Counted from the stretch's first letter, positions 45,171-53,924 are shown. The stretch: 64,000 nt of DNA from Pseudomonas lini (GCF_030812475.1 NZ_JAUSSR010000021.1:1-64000); one strand, 5' to 3'. Made by a program: numbers and translations. Notes: generated by a model from the sequence alone, not told the origin.

Positions 45171-46698
45171 GATTTACATCCCGAATCAGGCGCCACGCCT
45201 CGTCCACCGGCAGTGGTTGCTTCATCCTCTCGGCGAGCATCGCCATCGCCCGTTCTTCATCGCAGGCGACAGCGGCCGCCACCACACCGTTCTTGCAGAA
45301 CAGGCCGATAAAGGGCGGATGATACGGGTCGCCCTTGAATTCGACTTCGTCCCACGCCTCGGCATGGCCCAGGTAGTCGTAGTTCTTGCCGAAGTGCCAG
45401 GTCCAGAAAAACGGCACGTCCAGGTAATGCTCGTCACCGCCGAGCATGTTCGCCGCCGCGATCCGCGCCTGTTGCTGTGCCAGGCGCCAATGCTCGATGC
45501 GCTGGGGCTGGCCATTGAGCGGGAAGGTTGCGATATCGCCGGCGGCCCAGAGCCCATCGGTTACGCGCATGCCGCCGTCGACCGTCAGTGACTGGTCTTT
45601 TTCCTTGGGCAGATCGGCAAACGGCGCGGTTGCCGGGGTAACGCCAATGCCGACCAGCACCAGGTCCGCAGGCAAACGTTGACCATTGTCCAGTTTCACC
45701 GCTTCGACCTTGTCGGTGCCTTCAATCTGCGCGGCTTCGCCATCGGTGTGGAAGACCACGCCGTGGGCCACATGCCGGGCACGAATGGCCTTAGCGACCG
45801 TATCGCCGAATTGCTTGACGAAAGGTACGGCGTGGCGGGCCAGAACGGTGACGTCCAGACCGTATTCGCGCAGGGCCGATGCAGACTCCAGGGCAATGAA
45901 ACTGTCGCCGATGATCACCGCGCGCTGGCCAGGTTTCGCAGCGGCCAGTATCCGCTGCGCCTGATCTTTCGAGCGCAGCACGAAGACCTGGGGCAAGTCG
46001 GCACCGTGTAGTTTCAGCGGGTTAGGCGTACCGCCGGTGGCGAGCAGGGCAGCGTCATACGCCAGCGACTGACCGTCTGCCAGTCGCAGGGTTTTATTCG
46101 CCGCATCCAGGCTGGCCACTTCACCCTTGATTCGCTCGATCCGCTGCTCGTGGTAGAAGCCTTCATCGCGTAGCGGTGGGACTTCTTCCGGCGGCATCTC
46201 ACCGGCGATCACGAATTTGCTCAGCACCGTGCGGTCGTAGCCGGCCTCGGCTTCGCGGTCGATCAGCAGCACGCGCCCGCCGAAGCCTTTTTCCCGTAGC
46301 GCCGCCGCAGCCGCCGTACCTGCGGCACCGGCACCGACGATCACGAACGTGCGCTCATCGTCAGCCGGCGGTGTGCTGCCGGCAGGCAGTGGCCGGTCGT
46401 CGACCCAGACCTCGCCATCGCGCAATTCAAGCGGGTAGCGCCTGAGGCTATCCAGAGACGGCGGTTCACACAGCGCCCCGTCTTCGATCCGGTAAGCGGC
46501 CTTGTGCCAAGGGCAGATCAGGCGCCCATTGCACAGCGCGCCCTCGGCCAGGGGTGCCCCGGCGTGGGGGCATTCACCCTGATAGGCGCGCAATTGATCG
46601 CCGACTCGCAGCAAGACGATTTTAGTGTCCGCGATCCGGACTTCCAGGCCACGGTTCTCGGGCACATCGGCGAAACGGGCGACGCGGTGCAGGGCCAT
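45163..46698 (-). CDS. Rieske-FAD/NAD(P) oxidoreductase (AIF/ferredoxin-reductase type)
   Basis: 511-residue fusion of an N-terminal Rieske [2Fe-2S] domain (Cys43-x-His45 and Cys62-x-x-His65 in CPHAGAPL and ICPWH) with a pyridine-nucleotide-disulfide type reductase. FAD binds at VIVGAGAAGTAAAAALREK and NAD(P) at VIIGDSFIALESASAL; a C-terminal reductase domain follows. Same layout as AIFM3-like proteins. It has no neighbouring oxygenase, so the electron acceptor is unknown. Confidence 0.92.
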   Translation of the reverse strand: MALHRVARFADVPENRGLEVRIADTKIVLLRVGDQLRAYQGECPHAGAPLAEGALCNGRLICPWHKAAYRIEDGALCEPPSLDSLRRYPLELRDGEVWVDDRPLPAGSTPPADDERTFVIVGAGAAGTAAAAALREKGFGGRVLLIDREAEAGYDRTVLSKFVIAGEMPPEEVPPLRDEGFYHEQRIERIKGEVASLDAANKTLRLADGQSLAYDAALLATGGTPNPLKLHGADLPQVFVLRSKDQAQRILAAAKPGQRAVIIGDSFIALESASALREYGLDVTVLARHAVPFVKQFGDTVAKAIRARHVAHGVVFHTDGEAAQIEGTDKVEAVKLDNGQRLPADLVLVGIGVTPATAPFADLPKEKDQSLTVDGGMRVTDGLWAAGDIATFPLNGQPQRIEHWRLAQQQARIAAANMLGGDEHYLDVPFFWTWHFGKNYDYLGHAEAWDEVEFKGDPYHPPFIGLFCKNGVVAAAVACDEERAMAMLAERMKQPLPVDEAWRLIRDVNPL

Positions 46699-46837
46699 GA
46701 TCGCTTTCCTGACGGACGTTTCAGGTAAGAGTCCGGGGTTTCTCCCGAGGTTCAGCCAATTCCCGCTGCCACGGCACGAACGGTCCGGCTATAGTTTGCA
46801 CGCCGACCACGGCTCCACCCGCACAAGGTGCTCCGGT

Positions 46838-47398
46838 ATGACCCGATTGACCTCCCTGAACCCTTGGCTGGCGGCCGTTGCAGTCGCCCTTTGCGTGCAG
46901 TTTCCGGCGCAGGCCCAGGAGCGCTTCACCCTCAGCATTCCCGGTGTGTCGGACAATCGCCTGTTCACCTCGGCAGCCGCCAGCGATGCGGCCGGTTGTG
47001 GCGGCAAGAACCAGTCCCCGGCCCTGAGCTGGAATGCCGGCCCCCCGGGCACCTTGAGCTACGCCATCGTCATGCACGATCCCGACGGCCAGAAAGGCCT
47101 GGGGGTCGACCACTGGATTCACTATGGCATCAAGGCCACGACCCACCAGATTCCGGCCGGTGTCGGCGCCAAATCCGCCCTCGAAGGCGTGGGCGGCAGC
47201 AACAGCAAAGGCACGACCGGCTATGTGGGTCCCTGCCCACCGGTCGGCGACAGCTCCCACCACTACATCATCCAGCTCTATGCCCTGGACCTTGCACCAG
47301 ACGCCTTGCCCGCCGGCCTGAACCGCGCGCAGCTGATGGACAAGATCAAAGGTCATGTGTTGAAAAACAGCAGTGTGGTGCGGCGCTATCACCGCTGA
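46838..47398 (+). CDS. YbhB/YbcL family Raf-kinase-inhibitor-like protein
   Basis: 186-residue periplasmic protein with a signal peptide (LAAVAVALCVQFPAQAQ) and the PEBP fold: NQSPALSWNAGPPGTLSYAIVM in two parts, HDPDG, VDHWIHYGI and GYVGPCPPVGDSSHHYII. Bacterial function is unclear. The ATG at 46838 starts the signal peptide; the gene diverges from the oxidoreductase. Confidence 0.92.
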   Translation: MTRLTSLNPWLAAVAVALCVQFPAQAQERFTLSIPGVSDNRLFTSAAASDAAGCGGKNQSPALSWNAGPPGTLSYAIVMHDPDGQKGLGVDHWIHYGIKATTHQIPAGVGAKSALEGVGGSNSKGTTGYVGPCPPVGDSSHHYIIQLYALDLAPDALPAGLNRAQLMDKIKGHVLKNSSVVRRYHR

Positions 47399-47485
47399 AG
47401 TTTTTTCACTTCGGTTTAACCCGAACCGGCCGGGCTGCCCGTCTCAGAGGATGAATGGATCAATTTCCTCCTGAGGTCAGCCCCC

Positions 47486-49192
47486 ATGTCCCTCCCTCTG
47501 CATTTCCTCCGCCCGGCCGCCCAGGGTTTCACCGTCGGGTTGTTGCTGGCCATGGCCGGTTGCGGTGTTTCGTCCACGCCTGAATCCGCTTCGGTGTCGC
47601 CACCGGCTCAAGGTGCGCTGAAGACAGAGGCGCTGGTGCATAGCGAGGCAATCATGGCGGATGCCACGATGGCCAAGCGCAGCGTGCGAGCGGCACCGAT
47701 GGCGGGTTATGCGCCGATGCCTGAATCGGCTCCGGCAGGTTATCGGGACGAGCAGCGTGAACAGTATCAAGCGCTGGCCGACAACCCGATCCATAGCGTG
47801 ACCGAATCGCCGGTGTCGACGTTCAGCGCCGACGTCGACACCGGCGGCTATGCCAACGTCCGCCGCCTGCTCAATCAAGGACGATTGCCTCCCGAAGGCG
47901 CGGTACGCCTGGAGGAAATGGTCAATTACTTTCCCTATGATTACGCCTTGCCCACCGACGGCTCGCCCTTCGGTGTGACCACTGAGCTGGCGCCGTCACC
48001 GTGGAACCCGCATACCCGATTGCTGCGCATCGGCATCAAGGCCTCGGACCGCGCAGTGGCCGAACTGGCGCCGGCGAACCTGGTGTTTTTGGTGGACGTG
48101 TCCGGCTCGATGGACCGTCGCGAAGGTTTGCAGCTGGTCAAAAGCACCCTGAAACTGCTGGTCGATCAATTGCGCGAGCAGGATCGGGTGTCATTGGTGG
48201 TCTACGCCGGCGATTCGCGCGTGGTCCTGGAACCGACTTCCGGACGGGAAAAAGCGAAAATTCGTACAGCCATCGATCAATTGACCGCAGGCGGCTCCAC
48301 CGCGGGAGCGTCGGGGATCGAACTGGCCTATCAAATGGCACAACAGGCGTTTATCCCCAAGGGCATCAACCGCATCCTGTTGGCCACCGACGGCGACTTC
48401 AACGTCGGCATCAGCGATTTCGACAACCTCAAGCAAATGGCTGTGGATAAACGCAAGACCGGCGTGTCCCTGACTACCCTGGGGTTTGGTGTGGATAACT
48501 ACAATGAACACCTGATGGAACAACTGGCCGACGCTGGCGACGGCAATTACGCCTACATCGACAATTTGCGCGAGGCGCGCAAGGTGCTGGTGGATCAACT
48601 GGGTTCGACCCTCGCCGTCGTGGCGAAGAATGTGAAGCTGCAAGTGGAGTTCAACCCGGCGCAGGTCAGTGAATATCGGTTGTTGGGGTACGAGAACCGC
48701 GCGCTGAAGCGTGAGGATTTCAGCAATGACAAAGTCGATGCGGGTGAAATCGGTGCAGGCCATACCGTGACCGCGTTGTATGAAATTGTCCCCAAGGGGG
48801 AGAAGGGCTGGCTGGAGCCATTGCGGTATGGCAAATCCGCGGTTGATGTATCCGTGAACACCGATGAATTGGCGATGTTACGCGTGCGATATCAGTTGCC
48901 AGAAGGTGGGAATAGTCGCTTGATCGAGCGACCCATTGTGAGTGGCTCGGAGACCAAAGCCAGTGATGACCTCCGTTTTGCGGCGGCCGTGGCCGCGTTT
49001 TCCCAGCAACTCAAGGATGGACGCTACACCGGTAATTTCAGCCTGAAGGACACCGAGGCACTGGCTCGCGGTGCCCGGGGTGATGATCGATTCGGTCTGC
49101 GCGCAGAGTTTGTGCAACTGGTGGAGTTGGCGCAGAGCCTGCGAACCTCGACCGCCTCGAATCAGCAGTCCAATGACCAGCGGATAGAGTGA
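47486..49192 (+). CDS. YfbK-like von Willebrand factor A lipoprotein
   Basis: 568-residue protein with a probable lipoprotein signal (LLLAMAGC, Cys about 26), an Ala/Pro-rich linker, a YfbK N-terminal domain (STFSADVDTGGYANVRRLL), a VWA domain with complete MIDAS start DVSGSMD (about 214), and a C-terminal DUF3520-like part. Metal-dependent protein binding is expected. It overlaps the ECF sigma gene (GTGA), so the three genes 47486-50417 form one operon. Confidence 0.9.
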   Translation: MSLPLHFLRPAAQGFTVGLLLAMAGCGVSSTPESASVSPPAQGALKTEALVHSEAIMADATMAKRSVRAAPMAGYAPMPESAPAGYRDEQREQYQALADNPIHSVTESPVSTFSADVDTGGYANVRRLLNQGRLPPEGAVRLEEMVNYFPYDYALPTDGSPFGVTTELAPSPWNPHTRLLRIGIKASDRAVAELAPANLVFLVDVSGSMDRREGLQLVKSTLKLLVDQLREQDRVSLVVYAGDSRVVLEPTSGREKAKIRTAIDQLTAGGSTAGASGIELAYQMAQQAFIPKGINRILLATDGDFNVGISDFDNLKQMAVDKRKTGVSLTTLGFGVDNYNEHLMEQLADAGDGNYAYIDNLREARKVLVDQLGSTLAVVAKNVKLQVEFNPAQVSEYRLLGYENRALKREDFSNDKVDAGEIGAGHTVTALYEIVPKGEKGWLEPLRYGKSAVDVSVNTDELAMLRVRYQLPEGGNSRLIERPIVSGSETKASDDLRFAAAVAAFSQQLKDGRYTGNFSLKDTEALARGARGDDRFGLRAEFVQLVELAQSLRTSTASNQQSNDQRIE

Positions 49193-49791
49193 AAGAGGCC
49201 AGCGCCGACATGTCCGACCCCCAAATCAGCTCAGCCGCCGGCAGCGACGAATCGCTGCTGGCCCGCTATCGCGCGGGCGAGGGTCCGGCGTTCGAGATCT
49301 TGTACGTCCGCCATCGCCAGGGGCTTTATCGCTTCCTGCTCGGCTTGAGCGGCAAATCCGAACTGGCCGAAGAGGTCTATCAGGAAACCTGGCTGAGCCT
49401 GATCCGCAGCAGCAGTCAGCCACAAGGCCGGGCGAATTTTCGTACCTGGCTCTACCAGATTGCCCGCAACCGCCTGATCGATCACTGGCGCAAACACGGT
49501 ATTCACAACCCCTTGCACGACAGCTACGACGAACAGCTCCACGCGCTGAGCGACGAGGCGGCCGATCCCGAGCAACTGCTGAGCCTGAGTCGCGATAACC
49601 AGCGTCTCGAAGCCGCCCTGCAAAACCTGCCCGCCGACCAGCGCGAAGTGTTTTTGCTACGAGTCCACGGCGACCTCGACCTGCCGCAGATCGCCACCCT
49701 CACCGAAACACCGCTGGAAACCGTCAAGAGCCGCTTGCGCTACGCCCAGCAAAAACTGCGTCGGCTGCTGGCCGAGGAGGTACTGACATGA
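49189..49791 (+). CDS. ECF RNA polymerase sigma factor
   Basis: Sigma factor of up to 200 residues with region 2 (ELAEEVYQETWLSLIR, then FRTWLYQIARNRLIDHWRK) and region 4 (LPADQREVFLLRVHGDLDL, then ETPLETVKSRLRYAQQKLR). Two starts are possible: GTG 49189, coupled to the VWA stop, or ATG 49210 behind gagg. The next gene probably encodes its anti-sigma factor. Confidence 0.93.
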   Translation: MKEASADMSDPQISSAAGSDESLLARYRAGEGPAFEILYVRHRQGLYRFLLGLSGKSELAEEVYQETWLSLIRSSSQPQGRANFRTWLYQIARNRLIDHWRKHGIHNPLHDSYDEQLHALSDEAADPEQLLSLSRDNQRLEAALQNLPADQREVFLLRVHGDLDLPQIATLTETPLETVKSRLRYAQQKLRRLLAEEVLT

Positions 49792-50417
49792 CTGACGCCC
49801 GCAAGACGCCGGAAGACGAAGTGCTTCAGCATTATCGTGAACACGGGGCCGGTGAACCACCGGCGCATCTCGACGCTTTTATCCTGGCCACTGCACACAG
49901 GGAAATACTCGCGCCGAAGCCGAACCTGTGGCAACGCTGGGTCCAGGCTTGCCAGAAACCTCGTTGGCAGGTCGCCTTTGCCAGCCTGGTCGGCGTGGCC
50001 CTGATGCTTGCTTTAGTGCAACGCACGCCGGAACAAATGCCAAGCTACGACTTCGCCCCAGCGCCAAAAATGTCCGCGCCGGCTGCCAAAAAAGAAGCCG
50101 CACAAGCCCCACCGGCGGCTGCGCGCTCCCTGGCTGCACCGGCCGGCGCCATGTCCGCGCCAGCACCTGCTGCGCCCATGGCCGATTTCGCCGCCCCTGC
50201 GCAAAGTGAATCGATCAGCGCTGAAATGGCCGATGAAGCGAAGGTCAGTAAACGCTTAGCGATTCCGGTGAAAACGCTAGACGAGCAGTTGCATGAAGTT
50301 CTTCGCTTGCAACATGCCGGTCAGCAACAGGCCGCCGAGGCGCTGTTGAAAACATTGCACAAGCGTTTCCCTGACGAAAACCTCACTGCCCGGATGAAGG
50401 AATTACAGAAAAACTGA
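49788..50417 (+). CDS. Predicted membrane-anchored anti-sigma-like protein
   Basis: 209-residue protein with an N-terminal cytoplasmic helix region (about 1-60), one membrane helix (VAFASLVGVALMLALVQ, about 62-78), an Ala/Pro-rich periplasmic linker and a helical C-terminal part (EQLHEVLRLQHAGQQQAAEALLKTL). There is no zinc-type HxxxCxxC motif. Its position, overlapping the ECF sigma gene, argues for anti-sigma function; this is inference. Confidence 0.8.
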   Translation: MTDARKTPEDEVLQHYREHGAGEPPAHLDAFILATAHREILAPKPNLWQRWVQACQKPRWQVAFASLVGVALMLALVQRTPEQMPSYDFAPAPKMSAPAAKKEAAQAPPAAARSLAAPAGAMSAPAPAAPMADFAAPAQSESISAEMADEAKVSKRLAIPVKTLDEQLHEVLRLQHAGQQQAAEALLKTLHKRFPDENLTARMKELQKN

Positions 50418-50497
50418 GGTACGCAGCGGTCGCCCATTTGGCATAGCCACCCGAAAGCGCGCACTATCGGTCCATAGCCGATGCGTTGGAGGATGCC

Positions 50498-50707
50498 GTG
50501 GCACAAAAAATCGACCGCATCGCCCAAATGCTCAATTGCCCGGTCAAGGGTGAGGAACTGCGGCGAGCAGTGACTGAGAGTCGTAAGGAGTTTCTTCTGG
50601 CCAAGCAGGCAGAAGAAGCACCCGAGGAAGAGGTCCTTGATGAGGAATTGATCGAGGACGAAGACGACGATGATGAATACGACGAGTTCGACTGGACCAC
50701 CGAATGA
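50498..50707 (+). CDS. Small acidic protein, unknown function
   Basis: 69-residue protein. An N-terminal helical half (AQKIDRIAQMLNCPVKGEEL) is followed by a very acidic tail (DEELIEDEDDDDEYDEFDW). The GTG at 50498 has ggagg six bases upstream, so I prefer it to the TTG at 50486. Function unknown; the tail could mimic nucleic acid or bind basic proteins. Confidence 0.75.
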   Translation: MAQKIDRIAQMLNCPVKGEELRRAVTESRKEFLLAKQAEEAPEEEVLDEELIEDEDDDDEYDEFDWTTE

Positions 50708-50756
50708 AAAGCACGCCCTGGCCGCAAACGCCAACTGTCAGGTGAACACCGCCCCC

Positions 50757-50870
50757 TTGTAGGAGCAAGCTTGCTGGGGATGGACGTCAACGATAACGCG
50801 TTCTTTCTGAATAAACGCGTCGCCCTTGAGTCCATCATCGGAACACCGCCAGGAGCAAGTTGCCGAAACG
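50757..50870. repeat. Degenerate REP pair
   Basis: cttgtaggagcaagcttgct and, about 90 bases on, gccaggagcaagttgccg resemble a decayed inverted REP pair. No gene is visible from 50708 to 50930. Confidence 0.6.
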
Positions 50871-50937
50871 GTGTTCGCAGAGCTTCACGCACTCGTTAAT
50901 GGCATTGAAGCGGAGTAACGCAGCACTTAGCTACTCT

Positions 50938-50980
50938 TTCAAATTGCAGATCCCAACAAAAACAGGACCTGCAATTTGAA
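50938..50980. other. Strong hairpin ttcaaattgcag / ctgcaatttgaa
   Basis: A 12-bp perfect stem continued by tcc/gga after one mismatch, with an 11-base A-rich loop. It lacks a T tail, so it is not a plain terminator. It sits at the left edge of a decayed fragment and toxin-antitoxin segment. Confidence 0.6.
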
Positions 50981-51152
50981 TGGTGGGCTGCCGCTATTCT
51001 GTGGCTTGTTCCTTCCGCGACGCGAGTCCTTGCGTCAGCACTTTCACCACATCATCAACCTGGGCAACGGAACGAAAAAACTGCATTGGCAGTTTTTGGA
51101 TGACCTTGGTCGGCTGCTCATTGACTATAATCCCAAAAATCGAGCACTATAA
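50973..51152 (+). pseudogene. Decayed coding fragment, family not recognised
   Basis: One frame reads through about 60 residues of protein-like sequence (RRESLRQHFHHIINLGNG, then KLHWQFLDDLGRLLIDYNPK) to TAA at 51150. It has no start codon or ribosome site, and an in-frame stop lies shortly upstream. It looks like the 3' end of a lost gene. Confidence 0.4.
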
Positions 51153-51182
51153 GGTACTATTTTTCGTACCTTCGGAGCCGTC

Positions 51183-51482
51183 ATGGAGCAATTACTCGCT
51201 AGCCGGTCGGTCAGTATTACTGAGCTAAAGCGTAGTCCCAGCACTGTGATCGAGCAGGCAGGCTCAGAGCCTATTGCTGTTCTCAACCACAATCGTCCCG
51301 CCGCTTATCTCCTGCCGCAGGCTGCTTATCAAGAATTGCTGGATCGATTACAGGCAGCAGAAATCCGTGAGGCCATTGCTGCCAGTCGCAATGATCCACG
51401 TCCGGCCATTGCGGCCGACACGGTGTTTGCTGAGCTCGATGCGCTCATAGATGAGGCCGCAGCTGAGCAAGGTCGTCCATGA
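51183..51482 (+). CDS. Phd/YefM-type antitoxin
   Basis: 99-residue antitoxin with the Phd/YefM N-terminus (SVSITELKRSPSTVIEQAGSE, then PIAVLNHNRPAAYLLPQAAY) and an acidic helical C-terminus that would wrap the toxin. It binds its own promoter in related systems. Its stop overlaps the start of the ParE gene. Intact in length. Confidence 0.92.
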   Translation: MEQLLASRSVSITELKRSPSTVIEQAGSEPIAVLNHNRPAAYLLPQAAYQELLDRLQAAEIREAIAASRNDPRPAIAADTVFAELDALIDEAAAEQGRP

Positions 51483-51676
51483 GGCAACTGCTTTTCTCCG
51501 CACATGCACGAGATGATTTGCAGCAAATCGCGAAATACATCGCCCGGGACAATCCTGGTCGCGCCAGGTCGTTCGTTGGTGAATTGCGAGCGCAATGTTT
51601 ACGGCTGATTACGCAACCGCTGCTTGGGAGCCCGCGTCAAAGCGTCAGTCACCCTGCTGGAGGTCGTGCTAAATGA
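51479..51676 (+). pseudogene. Truncated RelE/ParE-family toxin
   Basis: The first 50 residues are a good ParE start (LLFSAHARDDLQQIAKYIAR, then RARSFVGELRAQCLRLI). After SPRQ the sequence loses the family pattern and stops at 65 residues, against about 95-100 in the family. None of the other frames continues it, so the 3' part, including the C-terminal strands of the toxin, was deleted. The toxin is probably inactive. Confidence 0.8.
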
Positions 51677-51757
51677 ATCCTTGTTTTAAAGGTGGTCTTT
51701 GTAAGCTTATGGGGCATGATGGGCCGCAGTGCTTTACCTGATGTCCAACGCCGATGA

Positions 51758-52768
51758 GTGCCCTATCTTGTGTCAGTGATTCCCCTATTGGTCTGTGACG
51801 ACTCCAACATGGCCCGTAAGCAGGTGGTACGGGCACTACCGGCGGACTGGCCGGTTTCAGTCACCGAGGCGGGTAATGGTCGCGAGGCAATGGAGGCCAT
51901 ACGCCGGGGTTTGGGGCAGGTGGTGCTGCTCGACCTGACCATGCCGGAGATGGATGGTTATCAGGTATTGAGCGCGTTGCGCGCCGAAGGATTGAAGGCG
52001 CAAGTCATCGTGATTTCCGGTGACATTCAGGAAGAGGCGGTGCGGCGCGTGCATGAGCTGGGCGCGCGGGCGTTTCTGAAAAAGCCTTTCGACGAAAACC
52101 AGCTGCGCCAGACGCTCAGTCAGTTGGGGCTACTGACGAAACCCGGCCAGGCGTCGTTGGGGAGTCATCCGGCAGCGAACACGGTCATCAGTTTTCACGA
52201 TGCGTTCCGCGAAACGGTCAATGTTGCCATCGGTCGGGCGGCTGCGCTGATCGCCCAGGTGTTGGGCGTCTTTGTGCAATTGCCGGTACCGAACGTGAAC
52301 ATCCTCGAAGTCGGCGAGTTGCACATGGCGCTGACCGATGCGAGCAACAGCAAGCAGCTCACGGCCATCTGCCAGGGCTTTATCGGCAGTGGCATCGCCG
52401 GCGAAGCCCTGCTGATCTTTCACGACTCGGAAATCGCCGATATCGCGCAATTGATGCAGCGTCAGAGCACCGATTATTCGGACCTGGAAATGCTGCTGGA
52501 CCTCTCCAGCGTGCTGATCGGTGCTTGTTTGAGCAGCATTGCCGAACAGATCGATGTGGTGTTCTCGCAAGGCCACCCGCAGATCCTCGGCCAGCACGCG
52601 GCCATCGATGAGCTGATCCGGGTCAACAGCAAGCGCTGGAAAAAGACCCTGGCGGTGGAAATCAGCTACAGCCTGGAAGGGCACGATATTCGTTTCGACC
52701 TATTGTTGCTGTTCACGGAAGACTCCATCGAGCGGTTGACCCACAAACTCGCCTACTTGATGAACTGA
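51758..52768 (+). CDS. Response regulator with CheC/CheX-like output domain
   Basis: 336-residue protein. The receiver domain (1-125) has Asp14-Asp15, phospho-acceptor Asp59 in LLDLTMPEMDGY, Ser87 and Lys109 in FLKKPF. The C-terminal domain resembles CheC/CheX phosphatases, but the usual E-x-x-N appears as DLSS (MLLDLSSVLIGACLSSI), so phosphatase activity is doubtful. The start is unclear (GTG 51758, 51770 or 51776, none with a good ribosome site). It is followed after three bases by a diguanylate cyclase gene and probably controls it. Confidence 0.88.
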   Translation: MPYLVSVIPLLVCDDSNMARKQVVRALPADWPVSVTEAGNGREAMEAIRRGLGQVVLLDLTMPEMDGYQVLSALRAEGLKAQVIVISGDIQEEAVRRVHELGARAFLKKPFDENQLRQTLSQLGLLTKPGQASLGSHPAANTVISFHDAFRETVNVAIGRAAALIAQVLGVFVQLPVPNVNILEVGELHMALTDASNSKQLTAICQGFIGSGIAGEALLIFHDSEIADIAQLMQRQSTDYSDLEMLLDLSSVLIGACLSSIAEQIDVVFSQGHPQILGQHAAIDELIRVNSKRWKKTLAVEISYSLEGHDIRFDLLLLFTEDSIERLTHKLAYLMN

Positions 52769-52771
52769 GCC

Positions 52772-53755
52772 ATGAACCAACCTATCGATCTGAACGAGTT
52801 TCACTGGTTGCTGGCGATCGTCCAGAGCATTGACGTCGGTGTGGTGGTGCTCGACCGCGACTACCGCGTGCAGGTCTGGAATACCTTCATGGAGAACCGA
52901 TCCGGGGTGCAGCCCAAGGACGCCCACAATCAGGATTTCTTCAGTCTGTTTCCCGAAATCGACCGCCAATGGTTCAGCCGCAAGGTGGAAAGCGTCGCGG
53001 CCCTGGGCACGCCAGCGTTCACTGTCTGGGAGCAGCGCCCGTATCTGGTGCGGTTCAAGAACTACCAGCCGATCACCGGCCAGGAAGAAGAGTTCATGTA
53101 CCAGAACACCACGCTGTTACCGCTGCGCTCCACCGACAGCAAAATCAACCATATCTGCCTGGTGATCTATGACGTCACCGACGTCGCCACCAACCGGCAT
53201 CAGCTCCAGGCCGCCAATGCACAATTGCAGCAACTCTCCAGAACAGATCGGCTGACGGGCTTGTACAACCGCGGTTATTGGGAAGAAAGCCTGAGAGTCG
53301 CCTATGCCCGGCACCAGCGTTATGGCAATGCCACCAGCCTGGTGATGCTGGATATCGACCACTTCAAGCAGGTCAACGACACCTACGGTCACCAGGCGGG
53401 TGACAAGGTCATCGAGCAAGTCGCCAGGCTCATCCACGAGCATGAGCGCGAAACCGATGTGGCCGGGCGCTATGGCGGTGAAGAGTTCGGCGTGGTGCTT
53501 TCGGACACTGACAAGATCGGTGGAAGGGTTTTCGCCGAACGTCTGCGCAAGGCAGTCGAAGGGCTGGAAGTGCTGCACAACGGCCAGAGCATCCGTTTCA
53601 CCATCAGCCTGGGGGTGGCCGACCTGAGCCAGCCCTCGATCAACTACGCCGACCTGATCGCCTGGGCAGACCATGCGCTGTTTGCGTCGAAGAAGGCCGG
53701 GCGCAATCGGGTGACGGTGTATGACCACAAAAAAGCCCCAGACCCTACGGTCTGA
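52772..53755 (+). CDS. PAS-GGDEF diguanylate cyclase
   Basis: 327-residue cytosolic enzyme that makes cyclic-di-GMP from GTP. The N-terminal PAS domain (about 12-140) is followed by a short coiled linker (QLQAANAQLQQLSRTDRLTGL) and a GGDEF domain with intact active site GGEEF (235-239). The inhibitory site RETD lies at 226-229, five residues upstream as required. The stop codon lies inside the terminator stem. Coupled with the response regulator gene in front. Confidence 0.95.
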   Translation: MNQPIDLNEFHWLLAIVQSIDVGVVVLDRDYRVQVWNTFMENRSGVQPKDAHNQDFFSLFPEIDRQWFSRKVESVAALGTPAFTVWEQRPYLVRFKNYQPITGQEEEFMYQNTTLLPLRSTDSKINHICLVIYDVTDVATNRHQLQAANAQLQQLSRTDRLTGLYNRGYWEESLRVAYARHQRYGNATSLVMLDIDHFKQVNDTYGHQAGDKVIEQVARLIHEHERETDVAGRYGGEEFGVVLSDTDKIGGRVFAERLRKAVEGLEVLHNGQSIRFTISLGVADLSQPSINYADLIAWADHALFASKKAGRNRVTVYDHKKAPDPTV

Positions 53756-53765
53756 GGCTTTCTCG
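53733..53765 (+). terminator. Intrinsic terminator containing the stop codon of the cyclase gene
   Basis: aagccccagacc pairs with ggtctgaggctt (one mismatch) over a 4-base loop, then a T-rich run. The TGA at 53753-53755 is part of the right arm. Confidence 0.8.
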
Positions 53766-53852
53766 TTTCTTACTAAATGGTGCCCAGGCGTCGTTTGAAC
53801 TGAGCTCTGCGGGCCCCGTTATATAAGGGTTTGGTTGGTGGTGTTTCGGTTA

Positions 53853-53874
53853 GGCATACACGTGGGCATACACG
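53853..53874. repeat. Tandem 10-mer ggcatacacg
   Basis: Two exact copies of ggcatacacg, 12 bases apart, lie just inside the accessory region. No gene is present between 53766 and 53924. This could be a remnant of an integrase start region or attachment site; that is a guess. Confidence 0.45.
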
Positions 53875-53924
53875 GTCCCGGCTACTGCTAGGCTATCGCC
53901 CTGAAAATTTACCCTGTGCAAGAC

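Noticed and set aside
53766..53850. Possible tRNA or attachment-site remnant (tggtgcccaggc at 53777)
   Set aside because: The first bases resemble an inverted tRNA 3' end, but no tRNA fold can be drawn and no second copy is seen in the window.
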